Shown here in pieces: positions 17,101-25,597 of a stretch of 53,611 nt of DNA (positions within the stretch are counted from its first letter, which is position 1; each line of letters opens with the position of its first letter). The translations under genes and the position numbers were made by a program. The stretch comes from JAWXBG01 sp044375415 (lineage in GTDB: Bacteria > Bacteroidota > Bacteroidia > Flavobacteriales_D > Sanyastnellaceae), in contig JBILMS010000017.1 in NCBI GenBank assembly GCA_044375415.1, positions 1-53,611 of the forward strand, written 5' to 3'. Under the pieces are notes generated by a model. The model did no database searches. It was not told where the DNA came from and was given only the letters and a program-made list of their open reading frames with translations.

Positions 17101-17494
17101 ATCCCATGGCTCTTCCATCGTCCGGACCATAAATCCGTGCGATTCCGTATCCATGAAGTTCTTCCATTTCGGTTGGCAAAATGGTTCCTCCTCCCCCTCC
17201 GAAAATTTTAATATGACCGGCCCCTTTCTCCTTGAGTAAATCGTGCATGTATTTAAAATACTCAGTATGTCCACCCTGATAGGATGTCATCGCTATAGCT
17301 TGAGCATCCTCTTGAATCGCGCAGTTAACCACCTCTTCAACACTTCTATCGTGCCCGAGATGGATTACTTCACAGCCCGTACTTTGTATGATACGACGCA
17401 TGATGTTTATGGCAGCATCGTGTCCATCAAATAAGCTGGCAGCGGTTACAATTCTTATTTTATTCTTTGGGGTATAGGGAACTACTTCTTGCAT
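14108..17494 (-). CDS. icmF: Fused B12-dependent acyl-CoA mutase with G-protein chaperone (IcmF-type)
   Basis: 1128 residues, slightly longer than the usual ~1090-1100. Domain order: N-terminal cobalamin-binding domain (about 1-140, with DGHDAA at 23-28, whose His25 is the expected lower axial ligand, and the Gly-rich FGGGGGT at 98-104); a MeaB/ArgK-like GTPase (P-loop GTGGAGKSS at 203-211, switch DVALYIMT, NKFD near 355); a linker; then the mutase barrel (about 560-1128, including GPAPMLLGFFMNAAID and ISGYHIAEAGANP). This fused arrangement is that of IcmF, which isomerises isobutyryl-CoA/n-butyryl-CoA or pivalyl-CoA and carries its own cofactor-loading GTPase. Substrate specificity cannot be settled by eye. 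It is solitary; no riboswitch-like element was seen upstream. Confidence 0.95.
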   Translation of the reverse strand: MQEVVPYTPKNKIRIVTAASLFDGHDAAINIMRRIIQSTGCEVIHLGHDRSVEEVVNCAIQEDAQAIAMTSYQGGHTEYFKYMHDLLKEKGAGHIKIFGGGGGTILPTEMEELHGYGIARIYGPDDGRAMGLQGMINDLVQKSDFPTGFKLNGEVGHLGEKNPLGIARLISAAENYPDQHKSELQKIKELASKSKTPVLGITGTGGAGKSSMVDELVRRFLIDFPAKNIGIISVDPSKRKTGGALLGDRIRMNAIRNSRVYMRSLATRQSNLALSKHVAEAVDILKAAGYDLIILETSGIGQSDTEIMDHSDVALYIMTPEFGAATQLEKIDMLDFADIVAINKFDKRGSLDALRDVRKQFKRNHQLWDVEDDTLPVIGTIASQFNDPGTNQLYAKIIARLSEKTGADLTSGLEVSREMSEKVFIIPPNRTRYLSEISESNRAYDKWVNEQSEIADKLYGIEKALKEMETLNAADQNVSIAIDQLKASFDRIKMDLDPHNFNIIQTWHGKRKLYKDAEYKFQVRDKEIKIQTHTESLSHTLIPKVATPSFRSWGDILRWVLQENVPGEFPYTAGIYPFKREGEDPARMFAGEGGPERTNKRFHYVSLGMPAKRLSTAFDSVTLYGNDPGYRPDIYGKVGNSGVSICCLDDAKKLYSGFDLSDPKTSVSMTINGPAPMLLGFFMNAAIDQACEKHIRQNGLEADVEKVLKQKWEDKGLKRPKYQGDLPEGNDGLGLMLLGVTGDEVLDRSTYEKIKTETLSVVRGTVQADILKEDQAQNTCIFSTEFALRLMGDVQSYFIDRKVRNFYSVSISGYHIAEAGANPITQLAFTLSNGFTYVEYYLSRGMSIDDFGPNLSFFFSNGVDPEYAVIGRVARRLWAKAMKNKYGANPRSQMLKYHIQTSGRSLHAQEIDFNDIRTTLQALYAIYDNCNSLHTNAYDEAITTPTEESVRRAMAIQLIINKELGLAKNENPMQGSFITEELTDLVEEAVLLEFDRITERGGVLGAMETMYQRSKIQEESLYYETLKHNGDYPIIGVNTFLSSKGSPTILPREVIRATSEEKEFQINMLNELHKAFESKSAEAIRAIQDAAVTNQNMFEQLMDATKVCSLGQLTNAMFEVGGQYRRNM

Positions 17495-17667
17495 GATTTT
17501 AGGCCTGACTTTGAGACAGCGAATATATCGTGAAAACCTCAGTCTTAGTGCCTCCTAATACCCACAAATCGCTCTGTTCTTATGAGTTTTTCACATTTCT
17601 ATAAGTCCTATTAAATGGGCGAAAGTCCTATATTGCGCTCGTTTTCTATTCATTAACTAATTCACCT

Positions 17668-19593
17668 ATGAAAAAAATCTACTCAAGTATTCTAGTATTA
17701 AGCCTTTTTTCCATCAGTGCGTTCGCTCAACCAAGCAACGATAACGCTTGCAGTGCAACAGCCATTATCCTGGATGAAGCTTCTGTACTATACAACAATA
17801 CGGATGCCACTGTCGAAACGAATGAACCATCGCCCGAACCGGGAGGCAACTGTACCGTTGGCTGGTGTGATGGTGCTGCTGCCCAGAACTCATCGTGGTT
17901 TACGTTTACAGCTCCCTCCAATGGGGCTGTTATAATTACTACTTGTTTACCCGGGAATGCAATTGATACCCAACTTGCTTTATATGAAGTGGGCGATTGT
18001 GACGACTTTGGGTCTTACACCCTTCTTGCCGCAAATGACGATATGCCCGGCGATTGCAGCGATGGCGCCCAATTCTCATCGACACTTTCAATTGACGGTC
18101 TTACATCAGGAACCATTTATTACATCCAACTAGATGGTTTCGATACCGCGGCCGGTGATATTGAGCTTGCCGTTTCAACAGGGATACCTAACTCTATCGT
18201 TACTATTATTCACAACAGTGCAGACAATGCGCTTGCCGTTGTGGATGTATGGGCAGACGGGGAACTTATTATTGATGATATGGATGCACTTGACATTGTT
18301 GGTAATCTCCAGCTGCCAGCAGATGAGATTATTACCTTTTCGATCACGTCCTTCGATGCTGTAGATGAATCATCACCATACTATACAAGTACATTGAATC
18401 TAAATTCTGCTTCCGATTATGTGCTGATGTTCTCGGGGATTTATTCCGAAACCGGCTACAATCCGAATGTCCCTATGACCCATACCTTATTCGATATTAC
18501 CGACATCGAACCGGCTCCGGGAATGTGGAATGTGTTGATGGGGCACGGGGTAACTGATGCGCCAACCGTAGATGTTGAACTAACTTCTGATGGCTCTACT
18601 TTAGTGAATAATCTTTCATTTGGAGAGATCTCTCTTTCCGATGACATTGAAGGCGGTAATTACACTATTGAAATCGCGGATGAAAATGGAATGGCCCTTG
18701 GACTAACGTTCTGTCTTCCTCTTAGTTTGTTTGGAGCAGAAGGAACGGGCTTAGTGATCGCACACGGTTTTTTGAACCCCTTGGAAAACAGCAATGGCGA
18801 TGCACTGGCCGTTTACATGTTCAATCCTTTTGCCGGTGAATTTATGGAACTGCTAGTTGGTGATTGTCCCATTCCGACTAATGACGATATCTGTGTAGCA
18901 GAGGAGTTGATTGTTAATGGTCCTTCCGAGTCGTTCAACAACACCTTTGCAACCACTCAAGAAAATGAACCCACTCCTCCAAACCTTCCGTTAAATGATC
19001 CGGAAGCAGATTGCATTAATCAATGGTGCGATGGTTCGGATGTAGCCAATACTCTTTGGTTTTATTTTGTTGCTCCCGCTTCAGGAAGTGTTGCAGTGAA
19101 TACCTGTTTGCCTGTTACAATGGATACTCAAACGGCTGTATGGAGTGTAGGCGATTGCAACGACTTTGGCACATTAAATCTAATGGGCCAAAATGACGAT
19201 GCTGATGGAGGTTGTGGTGCAGGAGACACCTATGCTTCTGCATATATTCAAGGTGGTTTAACACCCGGCACTACTTATTATATCCAACTCGATGGTTGGG
19301 GTGGTACCACAGGGGATTTCGAAATTGAAGTGTTCGATATGGTTTCTATAAATGAATCAGAATTGAATCAGATGACTGTGTATCCAAATCCGGTCATGAA
19401 CGAAATTATGCTCAGCCTCCCTGTTCAAGAAAATGCGAGCTATAGCATTCACGACATGACAGGTAAAATGATAGTATCAGGAGTAATAAATAGCGGTAAA
19501 GCTCTCGACTGCGCTAATTTAACAAGCGGTGTTTACCACATCCATGCTGTGCAAAATGGATTGATATACACAACTCGTTTTGTGAAAGAATAA
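17668..19593 (+). CDS. T9SS-exported protein with two repeats flanking a DUF4397-like domain
   Basis: 641 residues with a Sec signal peptide (MKKIYSSILVLSLFSISAFAQ). Two ~140-residue repeats start at NDNACSATAI (about 25) and NDDICVAEELI (about 408). Each has a WCDG motif, W(F)xF(T/V)AP, TCLPxxxDTQ, a GDC(D/N)DFG turn and YYIQLDG. Between them, about residues 180-380, is a region beginning IVTIIHNSADNALAVVDVWADG that resembles DUF4397. The last ~75 residues (VYPNPVMNEIML to TRFVKE) are a type A T9SS sorting domain. Likely a surface or secreted protein; no catalytic motif is visible. It is divergent from icmF, and a terminator follows. Confidence 0.85.
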   Translation: MKKIYSSILVLSLFSISAFAQPSNDNACSATAIILDEASVLYNNTDATVETNEPSPEPGGNCTVGWCDGAAAQNSSWFTFTAPSNGAVIITTCLPGNAIDTQLALYEVGDCDDFGSYTLLAANDDMPGDCSDGAQFSSTLSIDGLTSGTIYYIQLDGFDTAAGDIELAVSTGIPNSIVTIIHNSADNALAVVDVWADGELIIDDMDALDIVGNLQLPADEIITFSITSFDAVDESSPYYTSTLNLNSASDYVLMFSGIYSETGYNPNVPMTHTLFDITDIEPAPGMWNVLMGHGVTDAPTVDVELTSDGSTLVNNLSFGEISLSDDIEGGNYTIEIADENGMALGLTFCLPLSLFGAEGTGLVIAHGFLNPLENSNGDALAVYMFNPFAGEFMELLVGDCPIPTNDDICVAEELIVNGPSESFNNTFATTQENEPTPPNLPLNDPEADCINQWCDGSDVANTLWFYFVAPASGSVAVNTCLPVTMDTQTAVWSVGDCNDFGTLNLMGQNDDADGGCGAGDTYASAYIQGGLTPGTTYYIQLDGWGGTTGDFEIEVFDMVSINESELNQMTVYPNPVMNEIMLSLPVQENASYSIHDMTGKMIVSGVINSGKALDCANLTSGVYHIHAVQNGLIYTTRFVKE

Positions 19594-19616
19594 ATCGAAT
19601 TGAAAAGTGAATATTC

Positions 19617-19648
19617 AAAAGACCGTCCTTGTGACGGTCTTTTTTTTT
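19617..19648 (+). terminator. Rho-independent terminator
   Basis: GACCGTC (19621-19627), loop CTTGT, GACGGTC (19633-19639), then a T run (19640-19648), with upstream A residues extending the stem. It sits 24 bp after the stop and 24 bp ahead of the glycosyltransferase ATG. Confidence 0.85.
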
Positions 19649-19672
19649 AGAATAATTGACTTTCTTTGAAAA

Positions 19673-20758
19673 ATGAAAATAGCGCTGCTTGAACCCTATG
19701 CCGTTTCCTCGCATCTCCGATGGGCAAATGAATGGAAACAACATTCGGTTCATGAAATTGAGATATTCTCTCTTCCGGCTAGGCATTGGAAGTGGCGCAT
19801 GCACGGAGCTGCCATAACTTTATCAGAGCTACTCATTACATCCGGATTCAAAGCAGATGTAATTGTATGTACTGATATGATGGATTTAGCCTTTGCGAAA
19901 TCTATTCTTATCGGTAAATGTCCAAATTGTCGATTTATCCTATACGTGCACGAAAATCAATTCGCTTATCCATTCTCAGAAAGAGATTCAGATAAACGTG
20001 AAATTCGAGATCAACATTACGCCTTTATCAATTACTCTTCTGCTTATAGTGCCGATGAAATATGGTTCAACTCGGAATACAACAAACGCTCAATGTTGTC
20101 TGCTCTACCCGCCTATCTCAAACGTTTCCCCGATTTTTCAAATCTCCAAACTATACAAGTTATAGAGCAAAAAAGTCGCGTGATGTATCCGGGGATCGAT
20201 CAAAAATATTTCAATTTGTCGGCCGGAAAAATGGAACATGATAAACCCATTGTTCTTTGGAATCATCGTTGGGAATACGACAAGAATCCTTCCGCATTTT
20301 TTGAAGCCTTGTTGACTATTAGTGAGAAAGGAATTTCGTTTCAAGTAAACGTGGTAGGAGAATCCTTTGAAAGCTATCCAACAGAGTTTGATGAATATAA
20401 GAAAAAACTGGCTAAGCACATTCGAAATTGGGGATTTGTTGAAGATCACGAGGAATACCTCAATGTTCTGTACGAGTCTGATATCATTGCTGTTACTAGT
20501 AATCAAGAGTTCTTTGGATACAGCGTTTTGGAAGCTATTGCCGCCGGTCTTACCCCCCTTTTACCAAATCGATTGGTTTATCCTGAACATCTTTCCGACC
20601 CCCGGTTCTTTTATTCCCAACACGATGAATTTGTAGAGAAATTAACGAATCTAATTACCTCAAAAAATAGAAACACGGAGGCAGCTACGGCTGTCAAAAA
20701 GAAATACCTATTGAAGGAACGTGTGCAACACTATGATCTTGTAATTTCGACGATATGA
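19673..20758 (+). CDS. Probable tRNA-queuosine alpha-mannosyltransferase-like glycosyltransferase
   Basis: 361 residues, no signal peptide. The N-terminal half carries the hallmarks of the DUF3524/GTDC1 group: SLPARHWKWRMHG (about 34-46), LYVHENQFAYP (about 90-100), FNSEYNKRSM (about 129-138). The C-terminal GT4-like half has LWNHRWEYDKNP (about 190-201), HIRNWGF (about 245) and FFGYSVLEAIAAGLTPL (about 279-295, with the Glu of the E-x7-E region). Animal GTDC1/QTMAN mannosylates queuosine in tRNA-Asp; bacterial relatives have the same signature but are little characterised. Predicted cytoplasmic enzyme using GDP-mannose (inferred). Its stop overlaps the start of the cupin gene by 4 bp (ATGA), so the two are probably translated together. 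Confidence 0.8.
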   Translation: MKIALLEPYAVSSHLRWANEWKQHSVHEIEIFSLPARHWKWRMHGAAITLSELLITSGFKADVIVCTDMMDLAFAKSILIGKCPNCRFILYVHENQFAYPFSERDSDKREIRDQHYAFINYSSAYSADEIWFNSEYNKRSMLSALPAYLKRFPDFSNLQTIQVIEQKSRVMYPGIDQKYFNLSAGKMEHDKPIVLWNHRWEYDKNPSAFFEALLTISEKGISFQVNVVGESFESYPTEFDEYKKKLAKHIRNWGFVEDHEEYLNVLYESDIIAVTSNQEFFGYSVLEAIAAGLTPLLPNRLVYPEHLSDPRFFYSQHDEFVEKLTNLITSKNRNTEAATAVKKKYLLKERVQHYDLVISTI

Positions 20759-21183
20759 TAAAGAAAACATGCCAAATCCTTTTCTGCCTTGTCTTGCTCT
20801 TTGCAGTGCAATCCTCTCTAGCACAAAAAGTAGAAAATCTGCCAAACAGACCTCCAAAATCTGAAGTTGAAAATATTCTTGTCGAAGAATTAACAACGGA
20901 TAGCATGTGCACTTCTTTTCTCATTTGGATTCGAGGTGGAGTAAAACACCACTTTCATGCGACACATACCGAAAACATTTACATCCTAGAAGGTGAAGGC
21001 GAAATGGAATTCGGAGAGCAGGTGTTTTACGTCAAAGCAGGTGACTTCGTGATGGTACCACGGGGAGTTGTTCATTCGGTAACAACCAAAATACCTATGA
21101 AGGTCTTGTCCATACAAGCCCCCATGTGGATAACAGACGACAGAAATTTTGTCTCCCCCATTCGTCGACCTCATAATGAATGA
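20755..21183 (+). CDS. Secreted single-domain cupin
   Basis: 142 residues with a clear Sec signal peptide (KKTCQILFCLVLLFAVQSSLAQ). The cupin core is readable: GGVKHHFHATHTENIYILEGEGEMEFG (motif 1 with HxH and Glu, about residues 61-87; the His/Glu metal ligands are present) and GDFVMVPRGVVHSV (motif 2, about 96-109). Single cupins of this kind bind a metal and can be enzymes or sensors; the substrate is unknown. The start overlaps the glycosyltransferase stop by 4 bp. A cytoplasmic enzyme coupled to an exported cupin is odd and suggests transcriptional convenience more than a shared pathway. Confidence 0.85.
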   Translation: MIKKTCQILFCLVLLFAVQSSLAQKVENLPNRPPKSEVENILVEELTTDSMCTSFLIWIRGGVKHHFHATHTENIYILEGEGEMEFGEQVFYVKAGDFVMVPRGVVHSVTTKIPMKVLSIQAPMWITDDRNFVSPIRRPHNE

Positions 21184-21525
21184 GATTTAGATAAATTTCA
21201 ATCCAACTGAAATAGCAAAGCGGGAAGATAATTATTGTACAACGTTTCGTCGATTATAAGACCAAAGTCTTTGAACGAAGGCGCGGGTTTAGTTTTTCTA
21301 GAGGACAACAACTCCTCGGAAAGAACAATTTTGGTGGTTGAAGGGTTCATGAAAGATATTGGTTTTAAGATTAAGTACGTCAAATGAACAAAAATTTGGC
21401 CGTACGAAGATTTTTTGATCCGGAAGTTGTCAACAGATAAAGAAACAAGGGCGAATGGAGTATTGACAATTCATAGCTTATTTTCGTGTTCTTAATAAAC
21501 CTGTTTATTCATTAACCACATATAA
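21184..21525. other. Intergenic region, no supportable gene
   Basis: The 342-bp spacer ahead of the giant BNR gene. Both strands have short readable stretches (for example about 45 codons ending at a TGA near 21386 on the plus strand, and a TTG-started minus-strand frame at 21198-21383), but neither matches a family I recognise. Near the downstream gene, AATAAAC (21494-21500) and GTTTATT (21503-21509) form an inverted repeat 16 bp before the ATG. No terminator with a U tract was found. Confidence 0.5.
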
Positions 21526-24500
21526 ATGAGGATCTTACCCATACTCGTTCTTTGCTTTTCATGTTCAATGGCAACAATTGGTCAGCAACACCCCGATTGG
21601 GCTGCTGAAATGAAAAGGTCAGACTTATCATTTGAAGAAATCTGCGATCTAAACAAGCTCTTATGGCCCGTAGCACCTGACCAGCCGGGTCAAGGATATA
21701 AGCAATTTCAACGGTGGAAATGGCTTTGGGAAAACCGTTTGCAAGATGACGGAACGCTCCCATCGGGTTCGGATGTGATCAGAATTTGGCAAGAATTGAA
21801 TTCCTACACGGCTTCTCGTTCAATGGAAGGCAATTGGTACCCTCAAGGACCCATATTAGATGAACTTACCTCACGGGAAAATATCGATGGGGTGGGCCGA
21901 ACTTCCGCCTTAGCATTTCACCCCGCTAACCCAAGCATTCTTCTTGCCGGCACTCCTGCCGGAGGCCTTTGGAGAAGTGAAGACGGGGGTCTAAACTGGA
22001 CAACGAACACAGACTGGTTTCCCACATTAGGAGTTTCCTCGATCATTTTCGATCCGGTAGATCCTTCAATCGTGTATGCGGGAACAGGTGACAGAGATGC
22101 CGCAGATGCTCTGGGAATGGGTGTTATTAAAAGCACAGATGGTGGGATAAATTGGGATTTCTCAAACGTCGGCATAGAAGATTTATCCGTTGGGGCTCTT
22201 CGGATTCTTCCGGGAAGCGGTGTCATTATTGCCGGAACCAACGATGGTATTTTTAGATCTGCAGATAACGGTGTTTCGTGGGAATATGTTTCGTCCAACT
22301 CAGTTGACTATAGAGATATTGAAGTGCATCCAACTAACCCGAACATTGTTTACGCCACCGGAGCCGGAAAATTCTTTAGATCTCTCGATGGCGGGTTAGA
22401 ATGGGATTGGGTGCAAGAAGGAATTAACTCCGGTACTCGAATGGTAATTGCTGTTACTCCCGCCGCTCCCGACCGTGTTTATGTATTGTCGTCTACTACC
22501 TTCGAGTTTAAGGCGATGTATATGTCCGATAACTCGGGTGAAACTTTCACCGAAATGAGCGAAGAACCAAATATTTTGGGATGGTCTGCCGATGGATCAT
22601 CGGATGGTGGACAAGCGTGGTACGACCTCGGTATGGAAGCGGATCACGAAGATCCCAATGTGGTTTATGTGGGTGGAATTCGTTTGAAAAAATCCATAGA
22701 TCAAGGTGTAACATGGTCTGACATTAATCCAAACTATGTGCACGTGGATCAACACGAACTGATCGTATCTCCGCACGATCAAGATCTATATGTCTGCAAC
22801 GATGGTGGTATTTATCATTATGTAGCCAACGACGAATGGAAGGATATCAGTACAGGTCTTGTTAATGGACAGATATATCGCATCGGACAATCCGTGCACA
22901 ACCCTTACAAGGTGCTCAATGGATTTCAGGATAATGGAACATCAGAATTTAACGGAGCGTCTTGGCAACGTCGCGGAGGTGGTGATGGATTCGAATGTCT
23001 TTACGATCATACCGACGAAAATTGGAGATACGGTTCCATATATTATGGTCAGATTTACAGAACAAATGAAAATGTAATCAATGAGAAAATTTGTGGACAG
23101 GATGAACTCGACATCACCGAAAGCGGCGCATGGAGCACTCCCTACTTCCTTGCCCCTTGGGATGAAAATATTTTGTTTGTTGGATTGAAAAATGTGTGGA
23201 GATGCAATAATATCAAGACTCCTAACAGAGACGACATTGTTTGGACTAAAGTTTCTGCTAACCTTGGAGGAAACGATCTCACCGATTTAAATAACATTGA
23301 AACGTGTAAATCGAATATCGATATCATGTATGCTTCTGAAGGAAATAGAAAACTTTTCCGAAGTAATAACATCAATAGCGAGACACCCACTTGGATTACA
23401 TTAAGCAATTCTCTTCCTGTTTTCAATACGCCTGTTTTAGCCATAGAGACACATCCTACAGATAGCAATATCGTATACATATCATACAGACAGGATGTGT
23501 ACAAAAGTGTAGATATGGGCGACAGTTGGCTAAACATGACGGAAACCTTCCCGGACATCACTATAAATTCTATCGTCTACGATACGGCAGGTGTGGAAGA
23601 AGCGCTATACATCGGAACTGATATGGGCATCTATTACAAAGATGCAACGATGTCGGAGTGGATACCTTATAACAATGGATTCCCAACAAGTGCAAGGGTT
23701 ACCGAATTGGAAATCTATTATGCCGCAGATCATAGCCAGAGCCGATTAAAAGCGTCAACGTATGGTCGTGGTTTATGGGAATCGGATCTGTATGGCTCAA
23801 GCACTACCCTCTTCCCTGCCATTGCTCTGCTTAGTTCCGATGAACCCTCTCAAGAAGTATTCGGAAGCTTTGATCTCGAACTATCATTCTACAAAAACTT
23901 AAGTAGTGTTGAAGTAACCGGTTTAGAAATTGAAGATATATATATCGAAAACGCAACGGTTGAAAACCTCTCCGGTGGACCTGAAAATTTCAATTTATCT
24001 ATTACTCCAACCGATTTTGGATTTATAAAAATACACGTTGGCGACAGCGTTGTAACTGATGAAGATGAGCTTCCGAATTTCCATAGCGATACATTGCTAT
24101 TTGTTTTTAGCCCTGTTCCCGATCCTTTTGGTCCATTCGGTCCGGGTGGTGTGGGCGATGAAACATCCCTATCGTTTTGGCTTAAAGCAGACGAAAACAC
24201 ATTTGACAATGGAAACATTCCGGTTTCTGAAAATGGTCAACAAGTAGAACAATGGCGCGATGTGGTAAACAACGAATACGTGGCCATGCAAACAACTGAT
24301 TCTCGCAAACCTGAACTATGGACAGCTGAAAACGGAATCAATGGAAATCCGGCATTGAAATTTGATGGAGATAACGACTGGTTGAGTCTCGAACAAGTTG
24401 TTCCGGGCAGAAGCATATCCGGATATATGATGGTAGAAGGAGATAGCATTGAGTGGAACGACCACGGTTGGTTTGCATCATCACGCGAACCAAACGGATA

Positions 24501-25587
24501 CTTGATGCATCCATGGAAGAGCTCTTCGCAGTATAGCGTTGAGATGTATGACCTCGACGACAATTCAAGCGGCTCACCCATTTATTACATTGGCGATGCT
24601 TCGGCTCCACACATCTATGGTTTCATATATCAGCAAGAAGATCTTTTCCAAGCTTTCCAAACCATTTTCGACGATAAGGTCTACGACTTTAATGGAATTG
24701 ATGTTGGACTGCGCGATAACACTACTCCTATTGACATTCGCATAGGTTGGGATTATGAGCAAAGATATGGTGCAGGTAAAATTGCTGAACACTTCATCTA
24801 CAACCGTAAACTATACAACACCCATCACATCCTAGTTGCAAATTATATGTCGGCGAAATACGCTGTTGATCTCGGGCTTCTTTCAAGGTACCATCACCCC
24901 AATCAACACTTGAACGTATTTGGAATCGGTCGTACAACCGAATATGATTATCACACCGATGCTCAAGGTCGCGGAATCATTCGTTTTAGCAATCCTTCAG
25001 ATTTAGATAATGAAGAGTATTTGTTATGTGGACATGATAATTTAGGTTTGAATTTCGTGGCAGGTGGATATCCTATAAGCAGCGAGAGAACTGAACGTAC
25101 ATGGGGTTATACAAGAACAGGTGATCCCGGTTCTGTGCTCGTGCGGGTTCTGGCTTCGGAATTGGAAAATACAACCGGACTCGGATTAATTGTGGTTGAT
25201 ACCGATGAATTCCAACCGGGTCAATCTCCCGATTATTACCCTCTAGTTCTAGATGGAGAATACCTCGTATCCACTGTCTCGTTCCCTGAGCATGGCGTAT
25301 TCACTATTGGAGTTGAACCTACGGTAAGTATTGAAGATTTGAATTTTGCGAGTGCTGTCTTTTTTCCAAATCCGACAGAAGAAACCGTGAATATTCAATT
25401 GAATCAAGTATGGCCCGACTTCTGGGATCTCGTTCTTTACGACAACCTCGGAAGGTCTGTAAAAACACAGCGATTTAGCGGCAAAAACGGTTCTATTTCT
25501 ATATCGGATTTGGCTCCGGGAATGTACGTGGCTGAGATAAAAGTCAACGGAACCGTGATTGAAAAAACGAAATTGATTCGCAAGTAA
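21526..25587 (+). CDS. Large BNR/VPS10-like secreted protein with LamG-like domain and T9SS sorting
   Basis: 1353 residues with a Sec signal peptide (about 1-19). The N-terminal ~750 residues are a Sortilin/VPS10-like beta-propeller: repeated Asp-box motifs SEDGGLNW, STDGGINW, SADNGVSW, SLDGGLEW, SIDQGVTW, SVDMGDSW, with HPTNPNIVYA spacers. A separate segment (about 760-860) starts LSSDEPSQEVFGSFDLE and resembles an Ig-like linker. From about 880 (LSFWLKADEN, VEQWRDVVN, PALKFDGDNDWL, RKLYNTHHILVANYMSAKY) comes a concanavalin/LamG-like region common in Bacteroidota surface proteins. The final ~75 residues (FFPNPTEETVNI to KTKLIRK) are a type A T9SS sorting domain. No catalytic site is visible. 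Followed 10 bp later by an SDR gene. Confidence 0.85.
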   Translation: MRILPILVLCFSCSMATIGQQHPDWAAEMKRSDLSFEEICDLNKLLWPVAPDQPGQGYKQFQRWKWLWENRLQDDGTLPSGSDVIRIWQELNSYTASRSMEGNWYPQGPILDELTSRENIDGVGRTSALAFHPANPSILLAGTPAGGLWRSEDGGLNWTTNTDWFPTLGVSSIIFDPVDPSIVYAGTGDRDAADALGMGVIKSTDGGINWDFSNVGIEDLSVGALRILPGSGVIIAGTNDGIFRSADNGVSWEYVSSNSVDYRDIEVHPTNPNIVYATGAGKFFRSLDGGLEWDWVQEGINSGTRMVIAVTPAAPDRVYVLSSTTFEFKAMYMSDNSGETFTEMSEEPNILGWSADGSSDGGQAWYDLGMEADHEDPNVVYVGGIRLKKSIDQGVTWSDINPNYVHVDQHELIVSPHDQDLYVCNDGGIYHYVANDEWKDISTGLVNGQIYRIGQSVHNPYKVLNGFQDNGTSEFNGASWQRRGGGDGFECLYDHTDENWRYGSIYYGQIYRTNENVINEKICGQDELDITESGAWSTPYFLAPWDENILFVGLKNVWRCNNIKTPNRDDIVWTKVSANLGGNDLTDLNNIETCKSNIDIMYASEGNRKLFRSNNINSETPTWITLSNSLPVFNTPVLAIETHPTDSNIVYISYRQDVYKSVDMGDSWLNMTETFPDITINSIVYDTAGVEEALYIGTDMGIYYKDATMSEWIPYNNGFPTSARVTELEIYYAADHSQSRLKASTYGRGLWESDLYGSSTTLFPAIALLSSDEPSQEVFGSFDLELSFYKNLSSVEVTGLEIEDIYIENATVENLSGGPENFNLSITPTDFGFIKIHVGDSVVTDEDELPNFHSDTLLFVFSPVPDPFGPFGPGGVGDETSLSFWLKADENTFDNGNIPVSENGQQVEQWRDVVNNEYVAMQTTDSRKPELWTAENGINGNPALKFDGDNDWLSLEQVVPGRSISGYMMVEGDSIEWNDHGWFASSREPNGYLMHPWKSSSQYSVEMYDLDDNSSGSPIYYIGDASAPHIYGFIYQQEDLFQAFQTIFDDKVYDFNGIDVGLRDNTTPIDIRIGWDYEQRYGAGKIAEHFIYNRKLYNTHHILVANYMSAKYAVDLGLLSRYHHPNQHLNVFGIGRTTEYDYHTDAQGRGIIRFSNPSDLDNEEYLLCGHDNLGLNFVAGGYPISSERTERTWGYTRTGDPGSVLVRVLASELENTTGLGLIVVDTDEFQPGQSPDYYPLVLDGEYLVSTVSFPEHGVFTIGVEPTVSIEDLNFASAVFFPNPTEETVNIQLNQVWPDFWDLVLYDNLGRSVKTQRFSGKNGSISISDLAPGMYVAEIKVNGTVIEKTKLIRK

Positions 25588-25597
25588 CACGAAAAAA

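Noticed and set aside
17495..17667. Cobalamin riboswitch ahead of icmF
   Set aside because: I looked for conserved B12-box-like sequence and compatible stems on the minus strand and found none; the 173-bp spacer is shared with a divergent gene.
21198..21383. 61-codon minus-strand frame in the spacer before the giant BNR gene
   Set aside because: It needs a TTG start, has no recognisable family, signal peptide or ribosome site, and the plus strand is equally open.
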